A DNA stretch of 64,000 nt from Isoperla grammatica (lineage: Eukaryota; Arthropoda; Insecta; Plecoptera; Perlodidae): positions 38,650,215 to 38,714,214 of the forward strand of contig OX246745.1 of the NCBI GenBank assembly GCA_945910005.1, written 5' to 3'. Position numbers and translations under genes: made by a program. The notes under the pieces were generated by a model. That model did no database searches. It worked only from the letters and a program-made list of their open reading frames with translations, and was not told the DNA's origin. This document shows, piece by piece, positions 15,264 to 26,021 of the stretch. How positions within the stretch are numbered: the stretch's first letter is position 1; every line of letters begins with the position of its first letter.

Positions 15264-16350
15264 AAGGCTGATCTTGACCGTGTCCTCTCCGAATAACTAC
15301 TGATACATGACTTTGGTGACTTAAAAGTTATTGTGTCAGGAGGCTTTGATGATGAGCGTATGGTCAAGTCAAGCCTGAAAGAAATGTCAGTGGTCTATTC
15401 TCATCGCAAGAGGAGGCTGATACTCGCGTCATCTTGCATGCCGTCCACAGTGACTTCGATAATGTCGTGGTGATGGCGAGGGACACTGACATATTTTGTC
15501 TTCTTCTTATCCATCACTTCAACAAAATTATAAGTACCACCGTGTGGATGATGAGTGGTACGGCGTAGACACGAAGTACGTTCCCATTGACACTATTTGC
15601 TCCACTCTACCGGTGAACCAGATGAATAACATTCTGCCCTTCCATGCACTTACAGGGTGCGATTCCACATCACCCTTGGCGACCATCTCCAAAAAAGTAG
15701 CGTGAGCGTTCTTCACGACTGCTGGAGCATACAACCTTCTAAATGGGCTTGGGCAGCTACCCCTTGAAGCTACTGTCGTCGAGAATGCAGAGATATTTCT
15801 GGTGGTGCAACTTTACAAGGTAAATTAAAAAATTACATGCTCAATAGAGCTATGTGACTGACAATGTCAAATCAAACTTAATTTGGCCATGTTTTAATCA
15901 GGTCGATTCAGAAATAAAGACAGGTGACACTGCAAGGCACCACCTGTTCGGTTCTGTCCGGAAATCTGAGGCACTGCCACCCACTAGTGACGCGCTACGC
16001 TATCACATCTTGAGGAGTCATTACCAAGTAAGTAACATCTTTTCTAGAATAACATCTAGTCCCATCACCCAAACGCTCATTTTTGTACATTTCAGGTTCG
16101 CGTATGGGAGCACGCACATCAGCCAGATGTCCACCTCTTATCTCCTGAGGAGTGTGGGTGGAAGTTGGAGAAATGTGCTCTGCCACCATTATTAATGACG
16201 CTAGCACCCATCCCCAAAGCGTGCACTGATATAATAACTTGTGGATGCAAGACCCAGTGCGCAACCAGGACCTTTGGATGCCAGAAGTTTGAATTGGTAT
16301 GCACAAAAATCTGCAAATGCAAAGGACGATGCATCAGTGTGAATGTTGAT
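15264..16350 (+). pseudogene. Right-arm gene: EADTR / GCDSTS / CXC-domain protein, broken
   Basis: Part of a protein family widespread as transposon-like genes in invertebrates, recognised by blocks EEADTRVILHA, VVVMARDTDIF, FHALTGCDSTS and a C-terminal CXC cysteine cluster (CGCKTQCATRTFGCQ...CTKICKCKGRC). Biochemical role is unknown to me. Exons are visible: one ends at 15819 (GTAAAT donor), the next is 15902-16027 (AG acceptor, GTAAGT donor), and the next starts at 16096 after TTTCAG. Reading phases join the conserved blocks. Breaks include an in-frame stop after DLDRVLSE near 15302 and frame changes around 15390-15540. It is not expected to be functional. Confidence 0.7.
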
Positions 16351-17734
16351 TATAGACACATAGTGTTTACATTAAACGTTTTGGCTGTGACTGTTACGTG
16401 GTCTTTATTATTTGTTACTTAAGTAGCTATTCCTGCTACTTTAGACCCATCCCTTGATGTGCGAGGTATTTAAAATTAAAAAGTCGCCATTTTGGCCACC
16501 ATCTTGAATTCTGGGTAACCGTTCAAACTTTCCAGGTGTCAACACCAATTTTCGCATTCGGAAAGCGCGAATTAGTCTAAAAAACAAGTGGACTAGATCG
16601 TAAGACGTGCTAGATATCGAAATACCGACGTCATCTTGGCCACCATCTTGAATTTTTGGTTTGCGGTACAGATTTCGAGGTGTTAAAAGCGATTTTCATA
16701 CTCAGCAAAGTCGAATTAGTCTATGAACTTATGGTTCAGCTCGTAATTGTACGAGATATACAAAATCAAAACAACAACGCCATCTTGACCGCCATCTTGA
16801 ATTACTGGTTTTTGGTCAAGATTTTGGGGTTACAACAACAATTTGCCGTTGTATGTAAGTCAAATTAGTCTAACGACATGGACGTATAAGTCAGGTGTGC
16901 AAGATATAGAAAATAAAAAATACGAAGGCATCTTGGCCACCATCTTGAATTCCGGGCTTCCTGTCCAGATTTCGAGATGTCAACAGAAATTTTCGTGTTC
17001 AGCATGGTCGAATTAGTCTAAAAACACTTGTTGACAAAATGTTATACGATTTGCTTCTTGCATCGTTAAAAACGCACTTTTCTCTGAAAGTAGCCTTGTC
17101 TATAATGGTGAAACGCATGTGGTGAAGGTTGATCAATCAAACTCGGCAAAAGTGCTGCGATCTCTTATCCGTTGCGCCTCCCAATAGAACGAAGGTCCTT
17201 GGTCGAAGATCAAGCGTTAGGTCAAGCTTAAATTTTGTTTATTATTTCTGGTTCGGTTAAGTATCAAATGTGAACACACAGGATTCTACGAACATTAATC
17301 AAATACCATCTTGATATTCTGTTGTTCTTCTTTCAATTTAATGCCTTCACATAAATTAAAATACAGGTAAAAACACATATGACATATTAAGTATAATATT
17401 TCGATACTACTGCCTTTTCTCGTGATACATAAAACACCATCTGCATACCTGAAATCAACTAGCTATTAATTGTAGAGAGAAATATCTCCTTTGTTGTAAA
17501 GATGACAATCGGGTAAAGTAGGAGATCATATTCCGATGTATAAATGATTGCACATGATGTTATGCAGAAAGAGAACAAGAATTTTATTTCAGAGTCAGAA
17601 AAAAGTAGAGGTAGCCAAATAATGGGTGTGCAATATAACCAATACCCACAAGAAACGAAATAATAAATAAGATAACAACCAGTGACAATCACTGTTTGAT
17701 GCGAGTTAGAACGGCCAAGTGGTTAGTTAGCTCC

Positions 17735-18015
17735 TTACGAGCTGCTAGATGAACAGCTAGAGGATGAAGAGCTGTCAACGTCAATATGAAGATCAGCACT
17801 TGATGACGAGGATGAAGAAGATGACGAAGACGATGAGGAAGATGAGCAAGACGAAGAGCTGTCGTCTTCAACATGAATGTGTAATTCGTCACTTGATGAA
17901 GAGCTCGATGATGATGAAGATGATGATGATGAAGATGAAGAGGAAGATGAGCAAGACGAAGAGCTGTCGTCTTCAACATGAATGTATAACTCATCACTAT
18001 CACTACTTGAAGAGC

Positions 18016-18046
<31 letters not shown>

Positions 18047-18710
18047 GGAAGATGACGAAGATGAAGAGCTGTCGTCTTCAATCCACAGATGGACTTCGTC
18101 GTCACTCGATGAAGAGCTAGACGAGCATGACGACGATGAAGATGACGATGATGAAGAAGAAGAAGAGCTGTCGTCTTCAACCCACAGGTGGACCTCGTCA
18201 CTTGATGAAGAGCTTGACGATGAAGACGATGAAGACGACGAACTGGAGTCGCAGCAATCTCTCTTCAAACGAGCGTCTCCCTCTTGAATGACTTCATTCG
18301 ATGGGTCGACGACAACAAACGCCTAGAAATAGAGAAACATTTATTTGTAAAATAATTTCACTTTCTAAACATGTACGATTGTAAGTATAGCTTCTTGTGA
18401 AGTGGCATTTATTTCCCTTACCACGGGTTCAGAGCTTTATCAAAACAATCTGGCTTGCTGATCCGTTTTATAATGGGATGTAACAATGTTGGTTAACATA
18501 TTGTTAGTAAACGCAACACTGCCAGAACAGGAAACAACTAGATTTAAACTTAAAGGCAAAACTTGAACTAGCATTTACGATTCATTTTTTGTTTTACAAG
18601 ATGTATACTGGTATGTCTATCGTGTGTTACTCGTGTGAAGGGTGAAATCCTCCTACCTGTGAGCCAGCATAGAGCGCAGCCAGAAGGCAGAATACCAAAG
18701 TGAGCTTCAT
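17735..18710 (-). CDS. Secreted poly-serine/acidic repeat protein, copy A
   Basis: A two-exon gene on the minus strand. Exon 1 is 18657-18710 (MKLTLVFCLLAALYAGSQ, a signal peptide) with donor GTAGGA. Exon 2 is 17735-18322 with acceptor TTTCTAG. The intron is 334 bp, phase 0. The predicted protein is 213 residues: signal 1-18, propeptide 19-39 ending in RLKR (furin-type R-X-K-R), mature chain from D40 beginning DCCD. The mature part has poly-Ser blocks, up to about 20 residues, separated by DEVHLWVEDD, DDEVHLWIEDD, DELYIHVEDD, DELHIHVEDD and ADLHIDVD. It is about 66% Ser with about 15% Asp+Glu and seven Cys. Start context is ACCACCATG and an AATAAA lies at 17583-17588 on the minus strand. Family unknown to me. 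It is predicted to be exported and a candidate for mass phosphorylation. An adhesive, mucous or mineral-binding role is inference. Confidence 0.88.
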
Positions 18711-18775
18711 GGTGGTCTAGTAGTTCTACTTGCTGGACACAGCTGAGACTGTTGATTCTCTCCTGAACACAGTTA

Positions 18776-18785
18776 CTTTTATATA
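18776..18785 (-). promoter_or_regulatory. TATA box of copy A
   Basis: TATATAAAAG on the minus strand, about 65 bp before the ATG. Transcription would start near 18750, giving a 5' UTR of about 40 nt. The box and about 170 bp upstream are conserved in all five units. Confidence 0.8.
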
Positions 18786-19029
18786 CAGCAGTAGGGATGT
18801 TTGTTTAGCACTTTTCTAACCTTGTTTGCGCCATCATAAATATTTCTTTTTACAGAAACGTGATAATATCGTCGAAACATTGTCCAATGTCAAATAAAGT
18901 TTACAGTTTCATAAAACATTCAAATCAAAACTTGAATGTATTAAGCACACGACTTCCTCTTTGGAGACTTTTGTTTGTTGTTATTGCATTTTACAACGCT
19001 TATATTAACTTGCCTTGTTTGTCTGGACG

Positions 19030-20220
19030 AAATCTTTGAATCGATATTCCACCTACTTCTAGTTGTTTGATCAAGCTGAAATTTTTTACACAGACGTATT
19101 CCTGATGACAATACATGAATCAACTGTCATATTTACTAAATTGTCAATTAATTCATCATAATTAATTAATTAATGTTTTACATGGAAATCGATGAATCTT
19201 TGAATCGATATTTCACCTACTTTTAAATGTCCGATCAAGCTGACATTTTGTACACAGACGTATTTCTAATGACAATACATGAATCAACTGTCATATTTAC
19301 TAAATTGTCAATTAATTCATCATAATTAATTAATTAATGTTTTATATGGAAATCGATGTTTAACCCACTTTCTAACGTTAAATCGAATTGAAAGTTTTTA
19401 CACAGACGTATTTCTAATGACGATACACGAATCAATTGTCATATTTACTAAATCGTCAATTAATTCATCAAAATTAATTAATTAATGTTTTATATGAAAA
19501 TCGATGTACAGTCCACTTCCTAACGTCAAATCGAGTTGAAAGTTTTTACACAGACGTATTTTTAATGACTTCACACGAATCAATTGTCATATTAACTAAA
19601 TAATCAATTAATTTATCATAATTAATTAATTTATGTTTTATATGGGAATCGATGTTTAACCCACTTTCCAACGTCAAATCGAGTTAAAAGTTTTCACACA
19701 GACGTTTTCTTAATGGCAATACACGAATCAATTGTCATATTAACTAAATAATCAATTAATTCATCAAAATTAATTAATTAATGTTTTATATGGGAATCGA
19801 TGTTTCACCCACGTTCCAACGTCGAATGGAGTTGAAAGTTTTCACATAGACGTATTCTTAATGACAATACATGAATCAATTGTCATATTTACTAAATATT
19901 CAATGAAGCCATCATAATTAATTAATTGATGTTTTATATGGGAATCGATATTTCACCCACTTCCGAACGTCAAATTGAGCTCAAAAAGTTTTCACACAGA
20001 CGTATTCTTAATAACAATACACGAATCAATTGTCATATTTATTAAATAATTAATTAAACCATCATAATTAATTAATCGATATTTCACCCACTTCCCAACG
20101 TCCGATCGAGCTGAAATTTTCACACAGTCGTATTTTCTAAATGACAATATATGAATCAATGATCAGATTCACTTATTAATTAATCCACTATGATTAAATT
20201 ATTAAACAATTAGCTTCATA
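19030..20220. repeat. ~147-bp minisatellite, about 8 copies
   Basis: Successive units begin with AATCGATRTTTMACCCACTT and include CACACAGACGTATT, GAATCAATTGTCATAT and a TTAATTAATTAA core. Periods are about 145-150 bp with a longer first unit. It is present only in unit A, within an insert between 18993 and 21456 that other units lack. Confidence 0.9.
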
Positions 20221-20576
20221 TGGGAAATTAGTCACAGCTAGTGAGGATGGGCCAACCACATGCAGGCATGGTTCGGGACTAAAATATCCGTGACGAAAGC
20301 ATCGGATATGTTTCTATGCAGCAAGAATGTCAACACGCTCCACTTGTAAGTATGGTACAACCCCGTGCGGTGAGTCATTCACCATGTACGCATAGGTGCG
20401 TTCCCTTCGCGTGGTTCGACCTCACAGTTGATCGTTGGTGTTAGTTGGTGGTAGTGCTCTCACAGTGCTCTCGGAGCACACTCTAAAAGATAAGGTCCAC
20501 TGATAGACCATCGGGTCTATCCTTTTTGCAACTCCCACAAATAAAATTTTACAAGTATACACTCTATTGCTAAAGG

Positions 20577-21108
20577 CAGTGGACGTGTCCGAATTCATCG
20601 AAAAATGTATACTTTTTATCTTAGCTCAAACTTGACATTGTGAAAAGTACGGTAGTGACGTAATTTCCAGTGTCTGAATTAGAAGTTTGCAAGTAGAAGT
20701 TGGCGAGACTGCGAGAACACAGATCATTCCTGTTCGTGCACTCAACTTGAGTACTTAAAAAAGTCATGGCAAACGCAAACACTACACGTGAGAAAATATG
20801 GAAACGTAAGTAACCATGCATTTAAATATTATGTATTGTAATAGGCCTAGATGTTTAAATGTTGACAAAAATTGCGTTTATGATCATTATTAATAGAATG
20901 TGTAGCCTATAGGCCTAGTTACTTTGCCAAATTCTCCCAAAGCCACATAACCCCACTTTTCATAAGCATTATTGGCCGATCGCTGGATCGTGCATGAACG
21001 GAACTGTCCGAAATTTAAGTTTGCAATGCGAGCACGCTAGTTTGCGAGTGAAGTTAACAAGTACAAGTACACAAGTATGCAGTCTTCTAAATTCGGACAC
21101 GTCCAGTG
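20577..21108. mobile_element. Short TIR element (MITE-like)
   Basis: CAGTGGACGTGTCCGAATT (20577-20595) is matched in inverse orientation at 21090-21108 with one mismatch. The 532-bp element has no ORF beyond chance. No convincing target duplication is visible. The CA(G/C)TG ends would suit a hAT-type MITE, but that is a guess. Confidence 0.6.
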
Positions 21109-21152
21109 AGCATATATTCGATTGCAAGATTCTTTAAGACTAAAAAGTATAA

Positions 21153-21456
21153 AATAATATTACATGAAAAAAATACTTTTTTTAAAAAACAACGCTTATA
21201 TTAAAATGCACTAAAAAGTAAAAAATAAATTTTCGCCCAACAAATTTTTGCCTCACTCGGAAAATAAAAGCATTGGGCGCTTGCGGTATTGACATAGATT
21301 GCAGTATTCTGCTGTTTATGCAGGGAAAGCGCCCAACGCTTTTATTTTCCGAGTGAGGCAAAAATTTGTTGGGCGAAAATTTATTTTTTACTTTTTAGTG
21401 CATTTTAATATAAGCGTTGTTTTTTAAAAAAAGTATTTTTTTCATGTAATATTATT
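21153..21456. repeat. 304-bp near-perfect palindrome
   Basis: Two 130-bp arms (21153-21282 and 21327-21456) are inverted copies with essentially one mismatch, around a 44-nt loop. The arms include AACGCTTATATTA, TTTTCGCCCAACAAATTTTTG and CCTCACTCGGAAAATAAAAG. An AACGCTTATATTA fragment also occurs at the left edge of the unit A insert (near 18994), so the palindrome arm may be the terminal repeat of the larger insertion. Confidence 0.93.
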
Positions 21457-21910
21457 ATTCAGTTGGATGACGAAATTTCAATGTTTCCGTTTATATATGA
21501 AGCGACGCAATATTTTTGTTTCACCGATTCCGTACGCGTCGCTGTATGCTCGTTATGATATACGAATCAAATGTTCACGAATGTCATCATCCTATTAGTC
21601 TTTTTGAGTAAAGCTACTTGTATTAAGCAAATACCTGGCATTTATTTACATTAACGTTATCCAACTTAAACACATTGTTTACGTTTAAAAAGTTTGTCGA
21701 GCGGGCAACGAATTTTCTCTACTAAACATGATATTATGCATTTGAATTTGGAGTTAAATATCTCTTAACATAAAAAATGATAGAACGATGGTTCAAAATT
21801 TGTTTGGAGAATAAATGTTGCATTAGGGCCAGGGCCCAGAATCAGAAAAGGTCTTAACATCAGCTAGGCTTACTGTAGGACACTAGATTATGGCACGTTA
21901 TTGGCTGATA

Positions 21911-22198
21911 CTTTAGGCACTTTCGGGAGTTTGTACTTTCGGGATTCTGTACATTTGGTAGATATGACATTCGTGAATATGCACTTTTGGTAAATTGCAT
22001 ATTCAACAATTTGCTCTTTCGGTAATAAAGATATTCGGTGGTTAAGACTTAGGTTAATTTGAGCATTCGTGATATCGAACTTTCGTGGTTTTGCTCTTTC
22101 GTTAAATTGGATATTCGTAGCTTAACACTTCGTTAAGTTATACTTTCGACGTGTTACACGTTCGTGATTTTAAACATTCGCGATTTTAATGGTCACGC
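21911..22198. repeat. Degenerate 16-17-bp minisatellite with TTCG core (unit A)
   Basis: About 17 consecutive short units of the pattern NACTTTCGTGATTTTG, in which TTCG or a one-base variant recurs every 16-17 bp. The same array is in unit B (26840-26862 and 27539-27800, split by an insertion), unit C (38820-38960 and 47834-47990, split by the LINE nest) and unit D (53795-54080). Confidence 0.8.
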
Positions 22199-24868
22199 TT
22201 TGATATTGAGGGCTTTTATACAAGGTTTCATTCTGATTGGATTGTCGAGATGGTTGAACACGCCATCCCCAAGTCCCTTCAAATTCACATACACCTTTGC
22301 TTTTAATGAACAAAATGGGCAAAAAGACTGCACCTGCTAGCAAATACTTGATGGCAGCAGGGACCTGTTGGATAAAACAAATTTGACTGGATTAAAACAC
22401 AGAGCTTTCAAAATATATAGGCCTACAGCTTGTCAAGCAACCACACGAAATACTAAAGGAATCTTTGAAGTAGTTATACATGAACACTTTGATGTATATA
22501 CAATGTGTATGTGACATGTCTATAAAAATAAAAACAGTTAAACAAAAGCGTAGCCATGTTTTGGTTCGGGGTGGAGGGGGGGAATCAATTTTACATGATT
22601 GGGGTGGGGTATTCTTTCTCCTCAATAATAACAGGGTTTTGCAGCCGCTTTTGCCATTGGACGCATGTTTAAAAGGTTTATAAAAAGAGGACAACTACCG
22701 GTATCAATGTTATGAATAAATTATATTGAGAATTTATATACTCCTTTTATTTCAATTTCTGGGGGGGGGGGGGGTTCGAGCACTTTGATCCCCCCCTATG
22801 CTCCTGCAGTTCCAACTATCATCTAAGAGTGCACCAACACCGAAGGCCCATTCCAATAATTTCCAGCCTTATCCAAGCCTACATAGGATAATTCCTTCTT
22901 GATGTGCGGACGGAAGGTTTATGGCTCGATTCCCCGTTTGATCAAGCGTTTTCACACCTTTGCTTATGACATGTTTATCAACTTTCTATACATGAAAACG
23001 ATCAATTTAGAGCCGCGTCATTGTAAAGAAATGGGTATTCAAATGTATTTGATTGGCTATTGCAGTGGTTCCCAACCGGGGTGCCGGAAACGTCTGCTAG
23101 GGGTGCCGCGAAATTTTCTTTGAAATTATAAACGAAATTAAGTGTTTTTAAATATTTCGAAAATAAAAATTATAAAGATTTATATAAAAAATGTATGGAT
23201 TTTTGAAGTAAGATGCACATAGTATCACCAACAATAACGTACGCACTTAGACCTTGCTCACTTTGTATTTAAAATATCGATACCTATCAGAGAATGGCTA
23301 CAATTACGTGGTAAATTTGATGACTTTCACGGCAAACATCCAAAAGTAACAACGAGCTTGGTGGAAAACTTAAAAAGCTGTTATTATGATTTTTATTATT
23401 TTATTTTTTTCATTATAATGATTTTATAATGATAAAGCCTGCCATGTATCGACATTAAACAACCATCTTTACACCGTGAATTAATTAGTTTATGAGATAG
23501 AGCCTAAGAGCACAGTTAAATGAAATTATGCGGAAATCTATTGAAAAGTCTACTTGAAGGTTTTCACTTATTTTAACAAAACTTCTTAACGGATTTAAAA
23601 TTATTTCGTGTAGTTTTCAAAAACATATCGGGAAATAATGTAAACAAATTTAAGGTTGTAACTTAAACCGCCAGGTTGTAAAAAAATTACATGTTCTTTA
23701 TAAAGATTTTTTTGTAAGAGTAATAATATATGCAAATATCTTGATTGATTATTTGAAAAAAAAATAGCACATTTGCCAAAGTGGAGCGTTTTTCTAGTAA
23801 TGAATAGTATAACAACTAGATCGAGATAAGTGTCGCGTGTTTCGCGCGAGAATCCGCCCGTATAATAGGACTCGTCCCAAGGAAGTCACCAATATGTTCG
23901 AATATTGTGTAGTAATTTATTGGCACTAAAATTAAAAATGATTTATTGAATTATGAGTAGCTTTACGTATTCTGGAAACAGAAGAACAAGGTACTCTTTT
24001 TTAGACTAAATGAGCCTCTCGGGATTGCCCATTTGTCCACCCTGAGTTTCAAGCTACCACATCTCGTATTTTACTTTAAACACGTATAAAACCAATCAAA
24101 TAATTGTAGCCATCTTATTTACCTTTCATGTAAAAAATCATATGAACATCTTCTGTCATTTTAAAGTATAATGTATGAATATCTCACTACAATGTACCAA
24201 GCTGCAGGCATACACATCTAGTGGGGTTAACGTAAAATGGTGTAAATGGGGTAAAATGGTGATGGTTGATCAACAAACCTCGGCGTCAGGGCTGCGATCT
24301 CTTATCCGTTGCGCCTCCCAATTTTACGAAGGTCCTTGGTCAAAGATCAAGCGTTAGGTCAAACTTGAACTTTGCTTATTATTTCTAGTTCGGTTAAGTA
24401 TCAAATGTGGACACACAGGATTCTACGAACATTAATCAAATACCATCTTCATATTCTGTTGTTCTTCGTTTAAATTAATGCCTTCACATAAATGTAAATT
24501 TTTGGTAAAAAGTCATATAACATATAAAAGATAATATTTCAATACAACTGCATTCTCTCGTGCTATTTCAAATATTTTCTGGACGCCCAAAGTCATTAAG
24601 CTATTAAGTGTAGCGAGAAATACCTCCTTTGTTGTAAAAATGACAGTTGGGTAAAATGGGAGATCATATTCCGATGTATAAATAGCACACAATGTTATTG
24701 AGGAAGAAACATTGATTTTTATTTTAGTAAGAACAAAGTAGAGGTAGCCAAATAATGGCTGTACAAGATAATCATGACCCACAAGAAACGAACTTAACAA
24801 GTTATATCATAAGCATTTACAATCACTGTTTGATGCGAGTTAGAACGGCCAAGTGGTAAGTAAGCTTC

Positions 24869-25946
24869 TTACGAGCTGCTAGATGAACAGCTAGAGGATG
24901 AAGAGCTGTCAACGTCAATATGAAGATCAGCACTTGATGACGAGGATGAAGAAGATGACGAAGACGATGAGGAAGATGAGCAAGACGAAGAGCTGTCGTC
25001 TTCAACATGAATGTGTAATTCGTCACTTGATGAACAGCTCGATGATGATGAAGATGATGATGATGGAGATGAAGAGGAAGATGAGCAAGACGAAGAGCTG
25101 TCGTCTTCAACATGAATGTATAACTCATCACTATCACTACTTGAAGAGCACGACGATGACGACGATGACGAGGAAGATGACGAAGATGAAGAGCTGTCGT
25201 CTTCAATCCAAAGATGGACTTCGTCGTCACTCGATGAAGAGCTAGACGAGCATGACGACGATGAAGATGACGATGATGATGAAGAAGAAGAAGAGCTGTC
25301 GTCTTCAATCCACAGGTGGACCTCGTCACTTGATGAAGAGCTAGACGAGCATGACGACGATAAGGATGACGATGATGAAGAAGAAGAAGAGCTGTCGTCT
25401 TCAACCCACAGGTGGACCTCGTCACTTGATGAAGAGCTTGACGATGAAGACGATGATGACGACGAACTGGAGTCGCAGCAATCTCTCTTCAAACGAGCGT
25501 CTCCCTCTTGAATGACTTCATTCGATGGGTCGACGACAACAAACGCCTAGAAATAGAGAAAACGTGTATGCCTAAGATGCTTTCATTACTGATTACCTGC
25601 AGAGGGATATATAAGAAGGAAAATAGCAATTTAAAACGAAAAATGTTCGTAATCAAAATCTACTATTGCTTTTGTAGGTGTAATAGGTGTTTGGCATTTA
25701 CGAGCCTTTTCACAAATGGATGATGGATGGTGGATACCGCAATTATATTAAACTCATAGATACAACCATGAACGTCAACAATTAGAGAACGTTTGTGTCT
25801 AAAACTGTCGACACGAATTTCTTTATTTTAATTCCGATGTATACTGGTATGTCTATCGTGTGTTACTCGTGTAAAGGGTGAAATCCACCTACCTGTGAGC
25901 CAGCATAGAGCGCAGCCAGAAGGCAGAATACCAAAGTGAGCTTCAT
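24869..25946 (-). CDS. Secreted poly-serine/acidic repeat protein, copy B
   Basis: Exon 1 is 25893-25946 and encodes the same 18-residue signal peptide as copy A. Exon 2 is 24869-25546. The intron is 346 bp and its middle is unrelated to that of copy A. The predicted protein is 243 residues, with the RLKR site before DCCD. Six acidic spacers are present: DEVHLWVEDD, DEVHLWIEDD, DDEVHLWIEDD, DELYIHVEDD, DELHIHVEDD and the terminal ADLHIDVD. Relative to copy A, one extra DEVHLWIEDD plus poly-Ser cassette has been gained. Two Ser blocks carry single replacements (Leu and Pro). AATAAA lies at 24718-24723 on the minus strand, about 145 bp after the stop. Splice sites, TATA box and start context are intact. 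Confidence 0.88.
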
Positions 25947-26011
25947 GGTGGTCTAGTAGTTCTACTTGCTGGACACAGCTGAGACTGATGATTCTCTCCT
26001 GAACACAGTGA

Positions 26012-26021
26012 CTTTTATATA
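26012..26021 (-). promoter_or_regulatory. TATA box of copy B
   Basis: TATATAAAAG at the same distance from the ATG as in copy A, in near-identical flanking sequence. Confidence 0.8.

Larger units (their letters stand above)
13696..17102. mobile_element. 3.4-kb foldback DNA transposon with ~1.5-kb inverted arms
   Basis: The left arm (13696-15233) and right arm (about 15548-17102) are inverted copies differing by scattered substitutions and small indels. Termini are TAGACAAGGCCACTTTC and its inverse (one mismatch), flanked by TAA on both sides (13693-13695, 17103-17105), a likely 3-bp target duplication. The outer part of each arm holds four degenerate copies of a ~140-bp repeat containing AAGATGGCGGCCAAGATGGC. 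The inner part holds the 3' half of a multi-exon protein gene. The central 15234-15547 is single-copy and continues the right-arm gene upstream. The surrounding unit sequence resumes on either side as in unit B. Confidence 0.85.
12860..22899. repeat. Tandem duplication unit A (left end truncated)
   Basis: The first of five copies of a segment carrying the poly-Ser gene. Recognisable unit sequence begins near 12867 (GAAGTAAGATGCACATAGT, matched at 23198 in unit B). It is interrupted by the foldback element at 13696-17102 and by an insert of about 2.4 kb around 18993-21456. The gene occupies 17735-18710. Confidence 0.85.

Noticed and set aside
17689..18201. Long His/Leu/Arg-rich and Lys/Met-rich ORFs in other frames of the poly-Ser exons (also in units B-E)
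   Set aside because: They are shifted or antisense readings of the same low-complexity DNA. The poly-Ser frame alone has a signal-peptide exon with matching splice phase, a propeptide and a polyadenylation signal.
17982..18287. Acidic Glu/Asp-rich plus-strand ORF over exon 2
   Set aside because: It is the antisense shadow of the poly-Ser frame (GAT/GAA/GAC opposite Ser codons). No signal peptide, start context or promoter was found on this strand.
22899..23123. 74-codon ORF repeated in units B, C and E near the unit start
   Set aside because: It is not conserved as protein: frames differ by small indels and stops between units, and it overlaps a hAT-like terminal sequence.
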